This document shows positions 1-6,615 of a stretch of DNA of 7,184 bases, piece by piece. How positions within the stretch are numbered: the stretch's first letter is position 1; the number at the start of each line of letters is the position of its first letter. Under the pieces are notes generated by a model. That model had not been told where the DNA came from and searched no databases. It saw nothing but the letters and a program-made list of their open reading frames with translations. The stretch comes from JBBSJV01 sp038256935 (GTDB lineage: Bacteria; Patescibacteriota; JACMRA01), in assembly GCA_038256935.1 (NCBI GenBank), contig JBBSJV010000071.1, positions 1 to 7,184 on the forward strand. The letters are read 5' to 3'. Position numbers and translations under genes: made by a program.

Positions 1-1
1 A

Positions 2-334
2 AAACATTCTTTTATCATAGCAGATCATATCCGGGCTGCTAGTATGATCATTAGTGATGGCGTGCAACCGTCAGGGAAACAACGTGGCTATGTGTTGCGC
101 AGGCTTATTAGAAGGGCATTGTCAGCTAGTTTGAAATTAAACATCGATATTAGTAACAAGCAGTATTTTGTAGATCTTGTGGATTCAGTAGTTGAGATCT
201 ATGATGGAGTATACGATGAAGTCAAAACCAATCGAGATGTAATAATAGAATTACTTTTTGTAGAAGCGCAAAAGTATCAAAGAGCTATTGCTGTTGGGGA
301 AAAGGAATGGAGTAAGATCTTGAAAAATGTTTAG
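2..334 (+). CDS. alaS: Alanyl-tRNA synthetase, C-terminal end (5' part outside the window)
   Basis: Cytoplasmic class II synthetase that attaches alanine to tRNA-Ala. The frame is open from the window edge, so the catalytic motifs 1-3 lie upstream and cannot be checked. What is visible is the family signature that opens the tRNA-recognition region: ADHIRA, then SDGVQPSGKQRGYVLRR followed by LIRRA. A helical stretch follows that aligns by memory with the E. coli segment ending near residue 390. The protein then stops at TAG (332-334). The usual LYDTYGFP segment, the editing domain and the C-Ala domain are missing. None of these is found in another frame just downstream, so a simple frameshift is unlikely. 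Short AlaRS-like proteins are, as I recall, known in Patescibacteria. The identification is secure. Whether this is a full-function minimal enzyme or a degraded one is open. Confidence 0.9.
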   Translation, partial: KHSFIIADHIRAASMIISDGVQPSGKQRGYVLRRLIRRALSASLKLNIDISNKQYFVDLVDSVVEIYDGVYDEVKTNRDVIIELLFVEAQKYQRAIAVGEKEWSKILKNV

Positions 335-374
335 TTAGAATGGATTTCAAATATCCAAATTAAACCACTGAAGT

Positions 375-380
375 TAGAAT
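375..380 (+). promoter_or_regulatory. Possible -10 box for the aminotransferase gene
   Basis: TAGAAT, five of six matches to TATAAT, ends 17 bases before the ATG at 398. It would give a leader of about 11 bases. No good -35 box is seen at 17 bp spacing (TATCCA, three of six). The same nine bases, AGTTAGAAT, also occur at 333-341, so the motif may be chance in AT-rich DNA. No Shine-Dalgarno sequence precedes the ATG. Confidence 0.3.
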
Positions 381-397
381 AAAAGTCAGAATTATTT

Positions 398-1762
398 ATG
401 AAATTTTCTAAACGTATCAAACTAGTATCTTGTGAAGAAGGTCCAAACTATAGCATTAAAGATATAATTGCTGCCAAAACTGGACTGTTTAGATTTAGAA
501 ATGAGAGTGCTAAAAATTGGGTTAGAAATTGGTTTGAAAATTATTTGCAAAAAGATCAAGATCTCGATAAAAATGAATTAAAAACATTGCAATCCAAGAA
601 TAATTTACTGTTTACAGATAACGGCAGGACGAGTCTGTACCTACTTCTAAAATCTTTATATTTACCTAAAAATAGTGAAGTCATGATCCAAGGTTATTCT
701 TGTGTAGTGCTTCCAAATGGGGTCTGGCAAGCAGGTCTGAAACCTGTGTTAGTTGATGTAGATCCCAGCTCATTTAATTTTGATCTCAAAGATTTGAAAA
801 AGAAAATCACTTCAAAAACAAAGGTGATTATAATTCAGTATACATTTGGAATAATTCCACAGATGCAAGAATTAATGGAGCTTTGTAACCAAAAAAAGAT
901 CATACTTATTGAAGACTGCGCTCATAGCCTTGGCGGGGAGGTTAACATTAATGGACAAAAGTACCCAGTTGGTAGTGTAGGGCAGGCTAGTTTTTTCAGT
1001 TTTGGCAGGGATAAGGTAGTCAGTACTACAATTGGAGGATGTTTTGCAGTCAATTGTAAACCACTTGTAAATACTGCTAATATTGATACAAGTAAATGGC
1101 TAGAAACTATCAAATCCAATTATGATCAACTACCCAAAATGTCATTTAAAAGATATATTCAAGCTATCAATTATATTTCATTAACAGTGCTTTTGATTAG
1201 GCCGCTATATCATCTGCAAATTGGTAAATTAATCATGCTTATTGCCAGAAAAGTTGGTTTGATTGGCCAAATTTACACACCAAATGAAAAAACTGGAACT
1301 GAAAGTTTGGAAACTAATTCCAAGTACAGCGATGAGCTCTTCCCAGTACTCAAAAACCAGCTACAACAAATTAATAAATTTAATACTCATAGAAGGGATC
1401 TAGCTTTGTATTATGCAGCTGAACTTGGATTAGATTTTAACAGGCAAAGTGTGTATATGAGATACCCAGTCAATCTTCATTACTTTGAAAAAGATAGTAA
1501 AAAGATTTACAACAAAATCAAAAATAGACTCCGAGGTTATGGAGTATTAGTTGGGCTTTGGTATACCAGTCCCTTTATGCAAGATAACAAAGAGCTTAGA
1601 ACTAAATTTGAAAAACAATATAGTTTACTTCCAAACAGCCAAAGCATGTCAGATCATGGAGTAATTAATCTACCAACAAACAGGCACACTAGCTTCAAAG
1701 ACGCAAAATTAATTGTCAGAGAGATTAGAAAAGTGCTGGGGGATAAGGTCAAGCAGAGGTAA
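398..1762 (+). CDS. DegT/DnrJ/EryC1/StrS-family PLP-dependent aminotransferase
   Basis: Fold type I pyridoxal-phosphate enzyme of 454 residues, of the family that transfers an amino group to keto-sugar nucleotides for surface polysaccharide building. Visible landmarks in order: the cofactor phosphate loop region TDNGRTSLY (73-81), IEDCAHS with the PLP-pyridine aspartate D173, and SFFSFGRDK with the Schiff-base lysine at K206 followed by TTIGG. The C-terminal small domain ends with NLPTNRHTSFKDA (424-436). Between the core and this domain lies a hydrophobic, basic stretch (about 250-291) that could touch the membrane. It ends in TPNEKTG, a layout I recall from other Patescibacteria members. 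The start is the ATG at 398, which has no Shine-Dalgarno site. No sugar-nucleotide genes lie beside it, so the substrate cannot be named. Transcription is probably separate from alaS, although the 63 bp gap does not exclude read-through. Confidence 0.9.
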   Translation: MKFSKRIKLVSCEEGPNYSIKDIIAAKTGLFRFRNESAKNWVRNWFENYLQKDQDLDKNELKTLQSKNNLLFTDNGRTSLYLLLKSLYLPKNSEVMIQGYSCVVLPNGVWQAGLKPVLVDVDPSSFNFDLKDLKKKITSKTKVIIIQYTFGIIPQMQELMELCNQKKIILIEDCAHSLGGEVNINGQKYPVGSVGQASFFSFGRDKVVSTTIGGCFAVNCKPLVNTANIDTSKWLETIKSNYDQLPKMSFKRYIQAINYISLTVLLIRPLYHLQIGKLIMLIARKVGLIGQIYTPNEKTGTESLETNSKYSDELFPVLKNQLQQINKFNTHRRDLALYYAAELGLDFNRQSVYMRYPVNLHYFEKDSKKIYNKIKNRLRGYGVLVGLWYTSPFMQDNKELRTKFEKQYSLLPNSQSMSDHGVINLPTNRHTSFKDAKLIVREIRKVLGDKVKQR

Positions 1763-1795
1763 GTACTTAAAAAGAGTTGATCTTCAAAGAAAGCT

Positions 1796-1910
1796 GTCAT
1801 TTCGAAACGCAGTGAGAAATCCTATGTGGTGTTTTTTTATATTTTTATTACGTAATCTAATTTTTGTTACTTTGAATTACTATGGGATTTCTCACTATGT
1901 TCGAAATGAC
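1796..1910. repeat. Inverted-repeat element, unit 1 (MITE/REP-like)
   Basis: The left arm 1796-1826 starts GTCATTTCGAA and contains AGTGAGAAATCC. The right arm 1880-1910 is its near-perfect reverse complement (ends TTCGAAATGAC), differing by one inserted base and a few substitutions. The roughly 53 bp between them are T-rich and non-coding, with a run of seven T at 1832-1838. As RNA this would make a stem of about 30 bp. The GTCAT...ATGAC ends and the GAGAAATC core resemble small intergenic repeats I recall from several bacterial groups. It sits between the 3' ends of two convergent genes, so it may also stop transcription from both sides. Confidence 0.75.
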
Positions 1911-1917
1911 TGCCCCC

Positions 1918-1991
1918 GTCACCCTGAATTTATTTCAGGGTCTTAATATACTTAGAATAAGGAAAAGATACTGAAACTAGTTCAGCATGAC
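1918..1991. repeat. Inverted-repeat element, unit 2, with a hairpin in the left arm
   Basis: The left arm 1918-1944 begins GTCACCCTGAA and the right arm 1965-1991 ends TTCAGCATGAC. The two are imperfect reverse complements of each other. Each arm also folds on itself. The left has a perfect 8 bp hairpin, ACCCTGAA (1921-1928) with TTCAGGGT (1934-1941). The right has a 5 bp hairpin, CTGAA (1971-1975) with TTCAG (1981-1985). This nested symmetry is typical of REP-type or palindromic mobile repeats. It lies only 7 bp from unit 1, and both units share GTCA/TGAC termini. No transposase is present in the window, so any movement would depend on an enzyme coded elsewhere. Confidence 0.7.
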
Positions 1992-2038
1992 GGAAAAAAA
2001 TTGTTACTAAAATTATTACTTTTTAAAGTATGACATTA

Positions 2039-2722
2039 TTACAAAATATTATACCCCTTCATTTCCTTTCTAAGTTCTTTATAATCTGGTAAGATCTCGC
2101 CGACTTTATCCCAAAACCTCACTGAATGATTGGGCTGGAAAAGATGAGCTGTTTCATGAATTACAACGTAGTTAACAAGTTCAATTGGCAAATATCTTAG
2201 TTTTTTATTAAACATCAGTGTGGCTTTATCTGGGATTTTACCTGCTCCACGTTTTACTCTCTTACAAGCTCCCCAACGGCTTTTGTAGTTTCTAAATTTG
2301 ATATCGAGTTGCAAATCTGTATCGTTTAAACTGTACAGATCTAAGGCATTATCAAGTAATTTTAATGTTTGCTCTTCGAATTCAGCTTCTATTTGTTTTA
2401 TTTCTTTCTTTGTATGAGCCTCTAACCACTCTCCAAAAAGACAACTATATCCTGACTCTTCTTGGTTTTGAATCTGGCTTTTATAATCACTTTTACTGCC
2501 AAACTGGGATAAAGTTTTTTGCAACCACCTTTGTTTAGAATCTATAAAAGAATCAATATTTATCTTGCTCATCCGCAATGGAGCCCTAACTACAACTTGC
2601 CCATTTGCTTTGACAATTATGCTCAGCGTGCGACGACGCGACCTTATAAGATCATAATTGACGGTATCTGAAGTCTTTTCTAGTTGCTCTTGGGACATGG
2701 TCTTTACTTCCATATTATACAC
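2039..2722 (-). CDS. YgjP-like zinc metallopeptidase (DUF45, SprT/WLM-related)
   Basis: Predicted soluble metallohydrolase; the substrate of this family is not established. Numbered from a GTG at 2722 (227 residues), the N-terminal part carries SRRRTLSIIVKANG and VVVRAPLRMS (28-52), a beta-rich opening usual for YgjP. The core follows: KSRWGAC (147-153), then the zinc site HETAH (H189, E190, H193) and NHSVRFW with the probable third ligand H199. The length fits the family. Three in-frame starts exist: GTG 2722, ATG 2713 and ATG 2698. A TATAAT at 2714-2719 on this strand would begin transcription near 2707, so I prefer ATG 2698 (219 residues), with a leader of only a few bases. It converges on the aminotransferase across the repeat region and is divergent from the pilin gene. 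The family call is firm; the start is less so. Confidence 0.9.
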   Translation of the reverse strand: MYNMEVKTMSQEQLEKTSDTVNYDLIRSRRRTLSIIVKANGQVVVRAPLRMSKINIDSFIDSKQRWLQKTLSQFGSKSDYKSQIQNQEESGYSCLFGEWLEAHTKKEIKQIEAEFEEQTLKLLDNALDLYSLNDTDLQLDIKFRNYKSRWGACKRVKRGAGKIPDKATLMFNKKLRYLPIELVNYVVIHETAHLFQPNHSVRFWDKVGEILPDYKELRKEMKGYNIL

Positions 2723-2740
2723 TGATTAATTCTTTGACAA
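2714..2740 (-). promoter_or_regulatory. Promoter for the YgjP-like gene
   Basis: On the minus strand, TTGTCA (2740-2735) and a perfect TATAAT (2719-2714) are separated by 15 bp, slightly short of the usual 17. Transcription would start near 2707, just before ATG 2698. This argues against the GTG at 2722 and the ATG at 2713 as starts. The -35 box overlaps that of the opposite promoter. Sequence match only. Confidence 0.5.
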
Positions 2741-2762
2741 GTTTAGAGATTTGCATCAAAAT
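2734..2762 (+). promoter_or_regulatory. Promoter for the pilin gene
   Basis: A perfect TTGACA at 2734-2739, a 17 bp spacer and CAAAAT at 2757-2762 (four of six). The expected start near 2769 leaves about 16 bases before the GTG at 2785, with no Shine-Dalgarno sequence. The -35 box is the same TTGACAA block used, on the other strand, by the YgjP-like gene. Confidence 0.5.
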
Positions 2763-2784
2763 GTAAGCATAACTAAATTGTCCT

Positions 2785-3228
2785 GTGAGCCTATTTGATC
2801 TAAACTTTAAAACCTACCACGATCGCAAAAAATCCATCCGCAAATTAATCTTTTGGTCAGTAATTATCGCTGCCTTTTTAGCAATGGTACTAGCACCTAC
2901 TGTAACCTGGGCTCAAATAGATCTTTGTCAGGAAGGCATTGGGGCAGGGTGCGCTGGTTTTACTGATGATTACCAAGAAGCAGGATCAGGGGGGATTTTT
3001 AATTTTATCTTGGATATAGTTTACTTTTTGATCTACCTATCAGTAGCAGTTTCAGTACTATTTGGTGTTATCGGTGGAGTCAAGATGATTACAAGCGCTG
3101 GCGTTGAAGACAAGTACAAAGATGGTTTAAACACCTTCAAAAATGCCGTAATCGGTATGGTAGTTTCCATCCTTTCTTTAACGGTAGTGACGGTAGTTTC
3201 ACAGCTTTTGATTAATTTTAATGTGTAG
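2785..3228 (+). CDS. TrbC/VirB2-like type IV secretion system pilin
   Basis: Small membrane protein (147 residues) of the VirB2/TrbC pilin type, which in other systems assembles into conjugative or secretion pili. It has a basic N-terminus (K15, K16, R19, K20), a hydrophobic signal segment (21-37) and a possible signal-peptidase site after TWA (A43). A short exported loop has two cysteines (C48, C56) that could pair. Two membrane spans follow (about 71-97 and 119-143), with GGVKMITSAG (97-106) and a charged turn DKYKDGL between them. That layout matches the two-helix pilin family widespread in Patescibacteria. The start is GTG at 2785, because in-frame stops lie at 2764 and 2770 and the next methionine is inside the signal segment. 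No other secretion genes are in the window. The stop is TAG. No clear terminator hairpin is seen before the next promoter. Confidence 0.85.
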   Translation: MSLFDLNFKTYHDRKKSIRKLIFWSVIIAAFLAMVLAPTVTWAQIDLCQEGIGAGCAGFTDDYQEAGSGGIFNFILDIVYFLIYLSVAVSVLFGVIGGVKMITSAGVEDKYKDGLNTFKNAVIGMVVSILSLTVVTVVSQLLINFNV

Positions 3229-3253
3229 GGTGGTAAAACTTCACGTTTTTGAG

Positions 3254-3288
3254 TGGGCAAAACCAGTTTTTTGTGCTATAATTCAAAT
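3254..3288 (+). promoter_or_regulatory. Extended -10 promoter giving a leaderless transcript
   Basis: TGGGCA (3254-3259, four of six), a 17 bp spacer, then TGC followed by a perfect TATAAT (3277-3282), which is an extended -10. The usual start, seven bases after the last T of the box, falls on A3289, the first base of ATG 3289-3291. The message would therefore have no leader. This fixes the start of the following gene and excludes the in-frame GTG at 3253, which lies upstream of the -10 box. Confidence 0.7.
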
Positions 3289-3549
3289 ATGGATCTAGAT
3301 AAGCCACAGATAATTGATGGAGGAGTAAACCTAGTCACTGTTGATCAATTGAAGCAGAAATTTTTCAGTCTGTTAAGCTCTGCAGTTGATTCAAATTATG
3401 CATTTATTAAAGACGTTTATTTAACTATCTGGGAATTTTTGATTACAAAAGATAGTGAGTTATCTAATTCCCAGCTTGCAGTGTCTTTTGAAAGCGAAAC
3501 AGAAGGTATCGCTAAGTTTAGATTAGTTATGGAAGCTTTAGCTCAATAG
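3289..3549 (+). CDS. N-terminal part of the interrupted giant gene (86 residues before TAG)
   Basis: No family recognised. The 86 residues look folded and soluble. They include likely helices (about 20-50, with LKQKFFSLLSSAV and FIKDVYLTIWEFLI) and a closing helix ending RLVMEALAQ. There is no signal peptide or membrane span. The start is ATG 3289, set by the promoter just before it. The gene ends at TAG 3547-3549, but the same frame continues open directly after this codon for over a thousand codons. It is therefore most likely the first part of one larger protein rather than a free small protein. If the stop is obeyed, only this fragment is made from the promoter seen here. Confidence 0.6.
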   Translation: MDLDKPQIIDGGVNLVTVDQLKQKFFSLLSSAVDSNYAFIKDVYLTIWEFLITKDSELSNSQLAVSFESETEGIAKFRLVMEALAQ

Positions 3550-3897
3550 TGTACTAAAGATGGGGTAGGGAATTTCTCATCGCATTTAAGTTCAGACTTA
3601 ACAGCAGGATTTAATGTCAAAGGGCCAAATGGTAAAGAAAGAGCACTTTTAAACTATAAAATCGTAGGTTTAGTTTCAAATTACTTTAATACAAAAAGAA
3701 AATTAGAAACAAAAGAAAAACAAGAAACAAAAAAAATTTCTGGAACTCGAGAGTGTATTCAAAGAACAATTCAAGACTATCTAAATTTAAAAACACCAAG
3801 ACTTCAATTTAGCATTCCAAAAGGAGATTCTTGGTCAGAAAAAATTGAAATCCCTAGAGAAAGATTTTTTTTAGGGTCTTATGTACATGATTTACTA
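3547..3897 (+). other. In-frame amber codon followed by 116 open codons without a start
   Basis: The 348 bases from 3550 to 3897 would look intergenic by ordinary gene calling but read as continuous protein. The frame is the same as that of both the upstream 86-residue piece and the downstream 904-residue piece. It contains no ATG, GTG or TTG until TTG 3898. Its content is protein-like: IVGLVSNYFNTKRK, a lysine/glutamate-rich run, then RTIQDYLNLKTPRLQF and a segment ending SYVHDLLLYKGFVGF that crosses the TTG without a break. No promoter or Shine-Dalgarno site for a second gene was found before 3898. The TAG is one base away from Gln, Lys, Glu, Leu, Ser, Trp and Tyr codons. The interpretation is nonsense mutation, read-through or base error. 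Confidence 0.8.
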
Positions 3898-6612
3898 TTG
3901 TACAAAGGTTTTGTTGGATTTAATAATAGCAACAAAGAGCTTGTAAATGCGATTGTAAATGATTATAAAGAAGCTGGTATAGTTTTTGATTATTGGTCGG
4001 AGACAGTTAGTGATCCTACTGATATTCGTTACAAATTGTTTTGCATTTGGAGAGAAGCAGTAGCATTAAAAAAAGGTAGTAAGTATTATAGAGCTTCTGT
4101 TGATACGGCAAATCAAGTGGCTTTAAAAACATTTGATGACTACATTGAAGTAGCTCAATACGTAGCAAGGGTAGTACTTTTTGGTCATGATAAAGAAATT
4201 AATAATTTGATTAAAGAATATACACTTCCAAAAGTAACTAATAAAAATACGAATGACAGTAAAGCCGTTGAGGATCCAATAACCGCAATATACCAGATTG
4301 CCACTTATAGTTCAGGACTTGAAGAAGATAGTAGTAATCCCGTGTATCAATTTGTAAACATGTTACACATTCAAGGTTTTGATATAAATTTGTTTAAAAT
4401 AAGATGCCAAAAAGATATACAAGCTACAAGGCAAATTTTGCTTTTTATAGAGCATGAAGGCAAGCAAGTTCAAGCTGATCAGCCAAGGATATGTCATACT
4501 AGGAAAAATAAACAAGAAGAAGTAAACCAAGATAATCAAGAAGATGAAAAAGTTGAATCAAAGAAAAAAAAGAAAAAGAACAAAAGGCAAGAAAGAGTTA
4601 CCATTGTTCCATTCTCCGTTGCCTCCGTGCACAAAATATCAGATCCGAATGCAGACACTGAAGAACAAGATGAACCAGATGGAGGTTTGACCAGAACCCA
4701 GTATGAAGTTCAAAGCCAAGATTTTGTACTCATAAACATTATAAGCCAAACTAAGTCTTCAATTTACAATCCTTTTAATCAAGAAATTTTTAATAGGTTT
4801 TTTAACAGTAAACCAAACTTGCAAAAAAGGTTAGTATTAAAATCACTAAATGAAACTGCCGCAAATCTGTCTCAAAGTTTAGAAAATATTTCTAAAATTC
4901 AAGGCGTCTTACCTATCAATGCTAGACTTTTCAAAAGTTTAATTGATATGATGAAAAGAGAAGGGGTTGAGTTTAACAATATAAGCTTAAAAAGTGTAGA
5001 TTCTGAAATAATAGAAAAAGTTGCTCTTGGAAATAATGATTTTCGAGATGAATGGATAGCAACTCTAGGTCAAGATCGAAGTAGACAGATTGAGTCTACG
5101 CTTGGCTTTGCCTTGGCTTTATCAAAATGGTTAGTTGGCTTTGAGACTGAAGAAGTTACAACCAATTCTGAACTGCCCGAAAAGGATTTAGAATTGATAG
5201 CAAAATTCGAACAAAAAGCAATGGTAGAGCTTCCTACTGAGTTGATAAAAGGCCTTGGTAGGCATATTAGAGGAGGTGAGTACGGTGATCATCTAATCCA
5301 GCTAAAAGCATTGCAGTTAGAGGTAGCTGATTTATCAAATCGCATGAGGTTAATCATGCTTGGTAATCTAGACTCTCATACTCGTGAAAAATTGATTGAA
5401 AAATACCCATTTTTGAATTCTAATCTTGATTTTGGAGAAGGGGGGACTGATATTGAAAAAGCATATAAAACATCAAAGAAATTAACTCAAAGTTATCAAA
5501 CAGGCGATTCAATAGATACCGTAGACTTTTTTGATAGTGCTATGAGGTGTATTAAAAATTTTAATAATTATTGCACTCAGCATCCACAGTACATTGTGGA
5601 TTTGCAACAAGATATAGATTTGATTTCTAGTATATTTGTAAACGTTTCAATAAATGAGTTAAAACTTTATGATATTGATGAAGAAACTAATAATCCTAAG
5701 AGTTGGTTAGAAACGACACCTCATTATCCTAGAAGACTATTTTTACACACAATAGAGGTTTTAAGATCAATAAAATATGATGAGATTAATAGCTTGGAGG
5801 ATTTGCAGCAGAAACTAGAAGAAACTCCGTACTTAGAAACAAATGTAATTAGTAATTTAAAGATGATTGCTGATAATGATAAAACTTTACAGATTAGGTT
5901 GTTAAAATTGACTAATGCTTTTGAAAGATTTGAAGACTTTCCCTCAATTAGTGAAAAGATGGGTCCAATTCACACGGCAAAATCTGATAAATTACTTTTT
6001 TATTCAACTGTTTTAGATTTTATTCAGCAATTTAATAATTTTGTTAATGATGATTTTGATTCGTATGATACTCCAAATATTGAGAGGGTTCTAAAGATAA
6101 TTGATACAATTGCAATTTTTGCCAGGACAATTGATTATTCCATCAAAGAATGTAAAGAAAGTCTTAATCAAATTTTTACTATAGAAAATCAAGCTTTATT
6201 GGAACTTTATGCAGTTGCTTCAGGTGATAAAAAATTTGAGCCTGTTAATTTTATTATACTTACACAAAGGATTGAATTGATTAATATCGATGATCTAAAA
6301 GGTGAGGTATCTCAACGCTTTGGAGGAAGTGATGATCAAAAGTTCGATGCTGAAATTGTTCAGGCGATATTAAAAAACATTAATAATGTCTTTGAAAGAT
6401 TTGAAGCTGATAAAGAATTTATCAAAAGAAAACTTGAAGAATTAAAAAAAGTGGTATCTGGCGAGGTAGAAAATCCTGATATATTAGAAAAATTTATTAC
6501 TAAAATAAAGAAAAAAATTGAGCAACATGGAGTTAATTTAGTCCCAATATCAAAAGGTTTTGAAGCTGATATTAAAAAGAACAAGAAAAAAACAAAGAAA
6601 AAGAAAAAATAA
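3898..6612 (+). CDS. Giant charged protein of unknown function, main part
   Basis: Not recognised. TTG 3898 is only the first conventional start in a frame that is open from 3550, so the true N-terminus is probably ATG 3289 across the TAG (1,107 residues counting that codon). Numbered from 3898 it has 904 residues. The first part is about 110 residues rich in aromatic and helix-forming residues. A highly charged linker follows (about 200-260) with KKKKKKNKRQER at 222-233 flanked by acidic runs. A long region, apparently alpha-helical and rich in E, K, N and I, fills the rest and ends in a lysine tail (last dozen residues almost all K). No membrane span, signal peptide, nucleotide-binding loop or catalytic motif was seen. 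Base composition matches its neighbours, so recent transfer is not suggested. The lysine stretches could bind nucleic acid, but that is a guess. The stop is TAA, 3 bp from the end of hisS on the other strand. Confidence 0.8.
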   Translation: MYKGFVGFNNSNKELVNAIVNDYKEAGIVFDYWSETVSDPTDIRYKLFCIWREAVALKKGSKYYRASVDTANQVALKTFDDYIEVAQYVARVVLFGHDKEINNLIKEYTLPKVTNKNTNDSKAVEDPITAIYQIATYSSGLEEDSSNPVYQFVNMLHIQGFDINLFKIRCQKDIQATRQILLFIEHEGKQVQADQPRICHTRKNKQEEVNQDNQEDEKVESKKKKKKNKRQERVTIVPFSVASVHKISDPNADTEEQDEPDGGLTRTQYEVQSQDFVLINIISQTKSSIYNPFNQEIFNRFFNSKPNLQKRLVLKSLNETAANLSQSLENISKIQGVLPINARLFKSLIDMMKREGVEFNNISLKSVDSEIIEKVALGNNDFRDEWIATLGQDRSRQIESTLGFALALSKWLVGFETEEVTTNSELPEKDLELIAKFEQKAMVELPTELIKGLGRHIRGGEYGDHLIQLKALQLEVADLSNRMRLIMLGNLDSHTREKLIEKYPFLNSNLDFGEGGTDIEKAYKTSKKLTQSYQTGDSIDTVDFFDSAMRCIKNFNNYCTQHPQYIVDLQQDIDLISSIFVNVSINELKLYDIDEETNNPKSWLETTPHYPRRLFLHTIEVLRSIKYDEINSLEDLQQKLEETPYLETNVISNLKMIADNDKTLQIRLLKLTNAFERFEDFPSISEKMGPIHTAKSDKLLFYSTVLDFIQQFNNFVNDDFDSYDTPNIERVLKIIDTIAIFARTIDYSIKECKESLNQIFTIENQALLELYAVASGDKKFEPVNFIILTQRIELINIDDLKGEVSQRFGGSDDQKFDAEIVQAILKNINNVFERFEADKEFIKRKLEELKKVVSGEVENPDILEKFITKIKKKIEQHGVNLVPISKGFEADIKKNKKKTKKKKK

Positions 6613-6615
6613 TCC

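Noticed and set aside
335..397. Frameshifted continuation of alaS
   Set aside because: No AlaRS-like sequence such as the TYGFP segment appears in any frame downstream of the stop.
922..1119. Minus-strand open frame inside the aminotransferase gene
   Set aside because: It is antisense to the catalytic lysine region of a clear PLP enzyme and has no family features or promoter.
1713..1946. Plus-strand open frame running from the aminotransferase end into the repeats
   Set aside because: It overlaps the aminotransferase C-terminus in another frame and then translates the inverted repeats, which explain its sequence.
3033..3260. Minus-strand open frame opposite the pilin
   Set aside because: It is antisense to the membrane spans of a recognisable pilin.
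3253..3288. GTG at 3253 as start of the 86-residue piece
   Set aside because: It lies upstream of the extended -10 box, so it would not be in the message from that promoter.
3226..3288. Intrinsic terminator after the pilin
   Set aside because: The only pairings seen are 5 bp of A/T-rich sequence (AAAAC with GTTTT), too weak to call.
3898..3900. TTG as a genuine start of the 904-residue protein
   Set aside because: The frame is open and protein-like for 116 codons before it, and no promoter or ribosome binding site precedes it.
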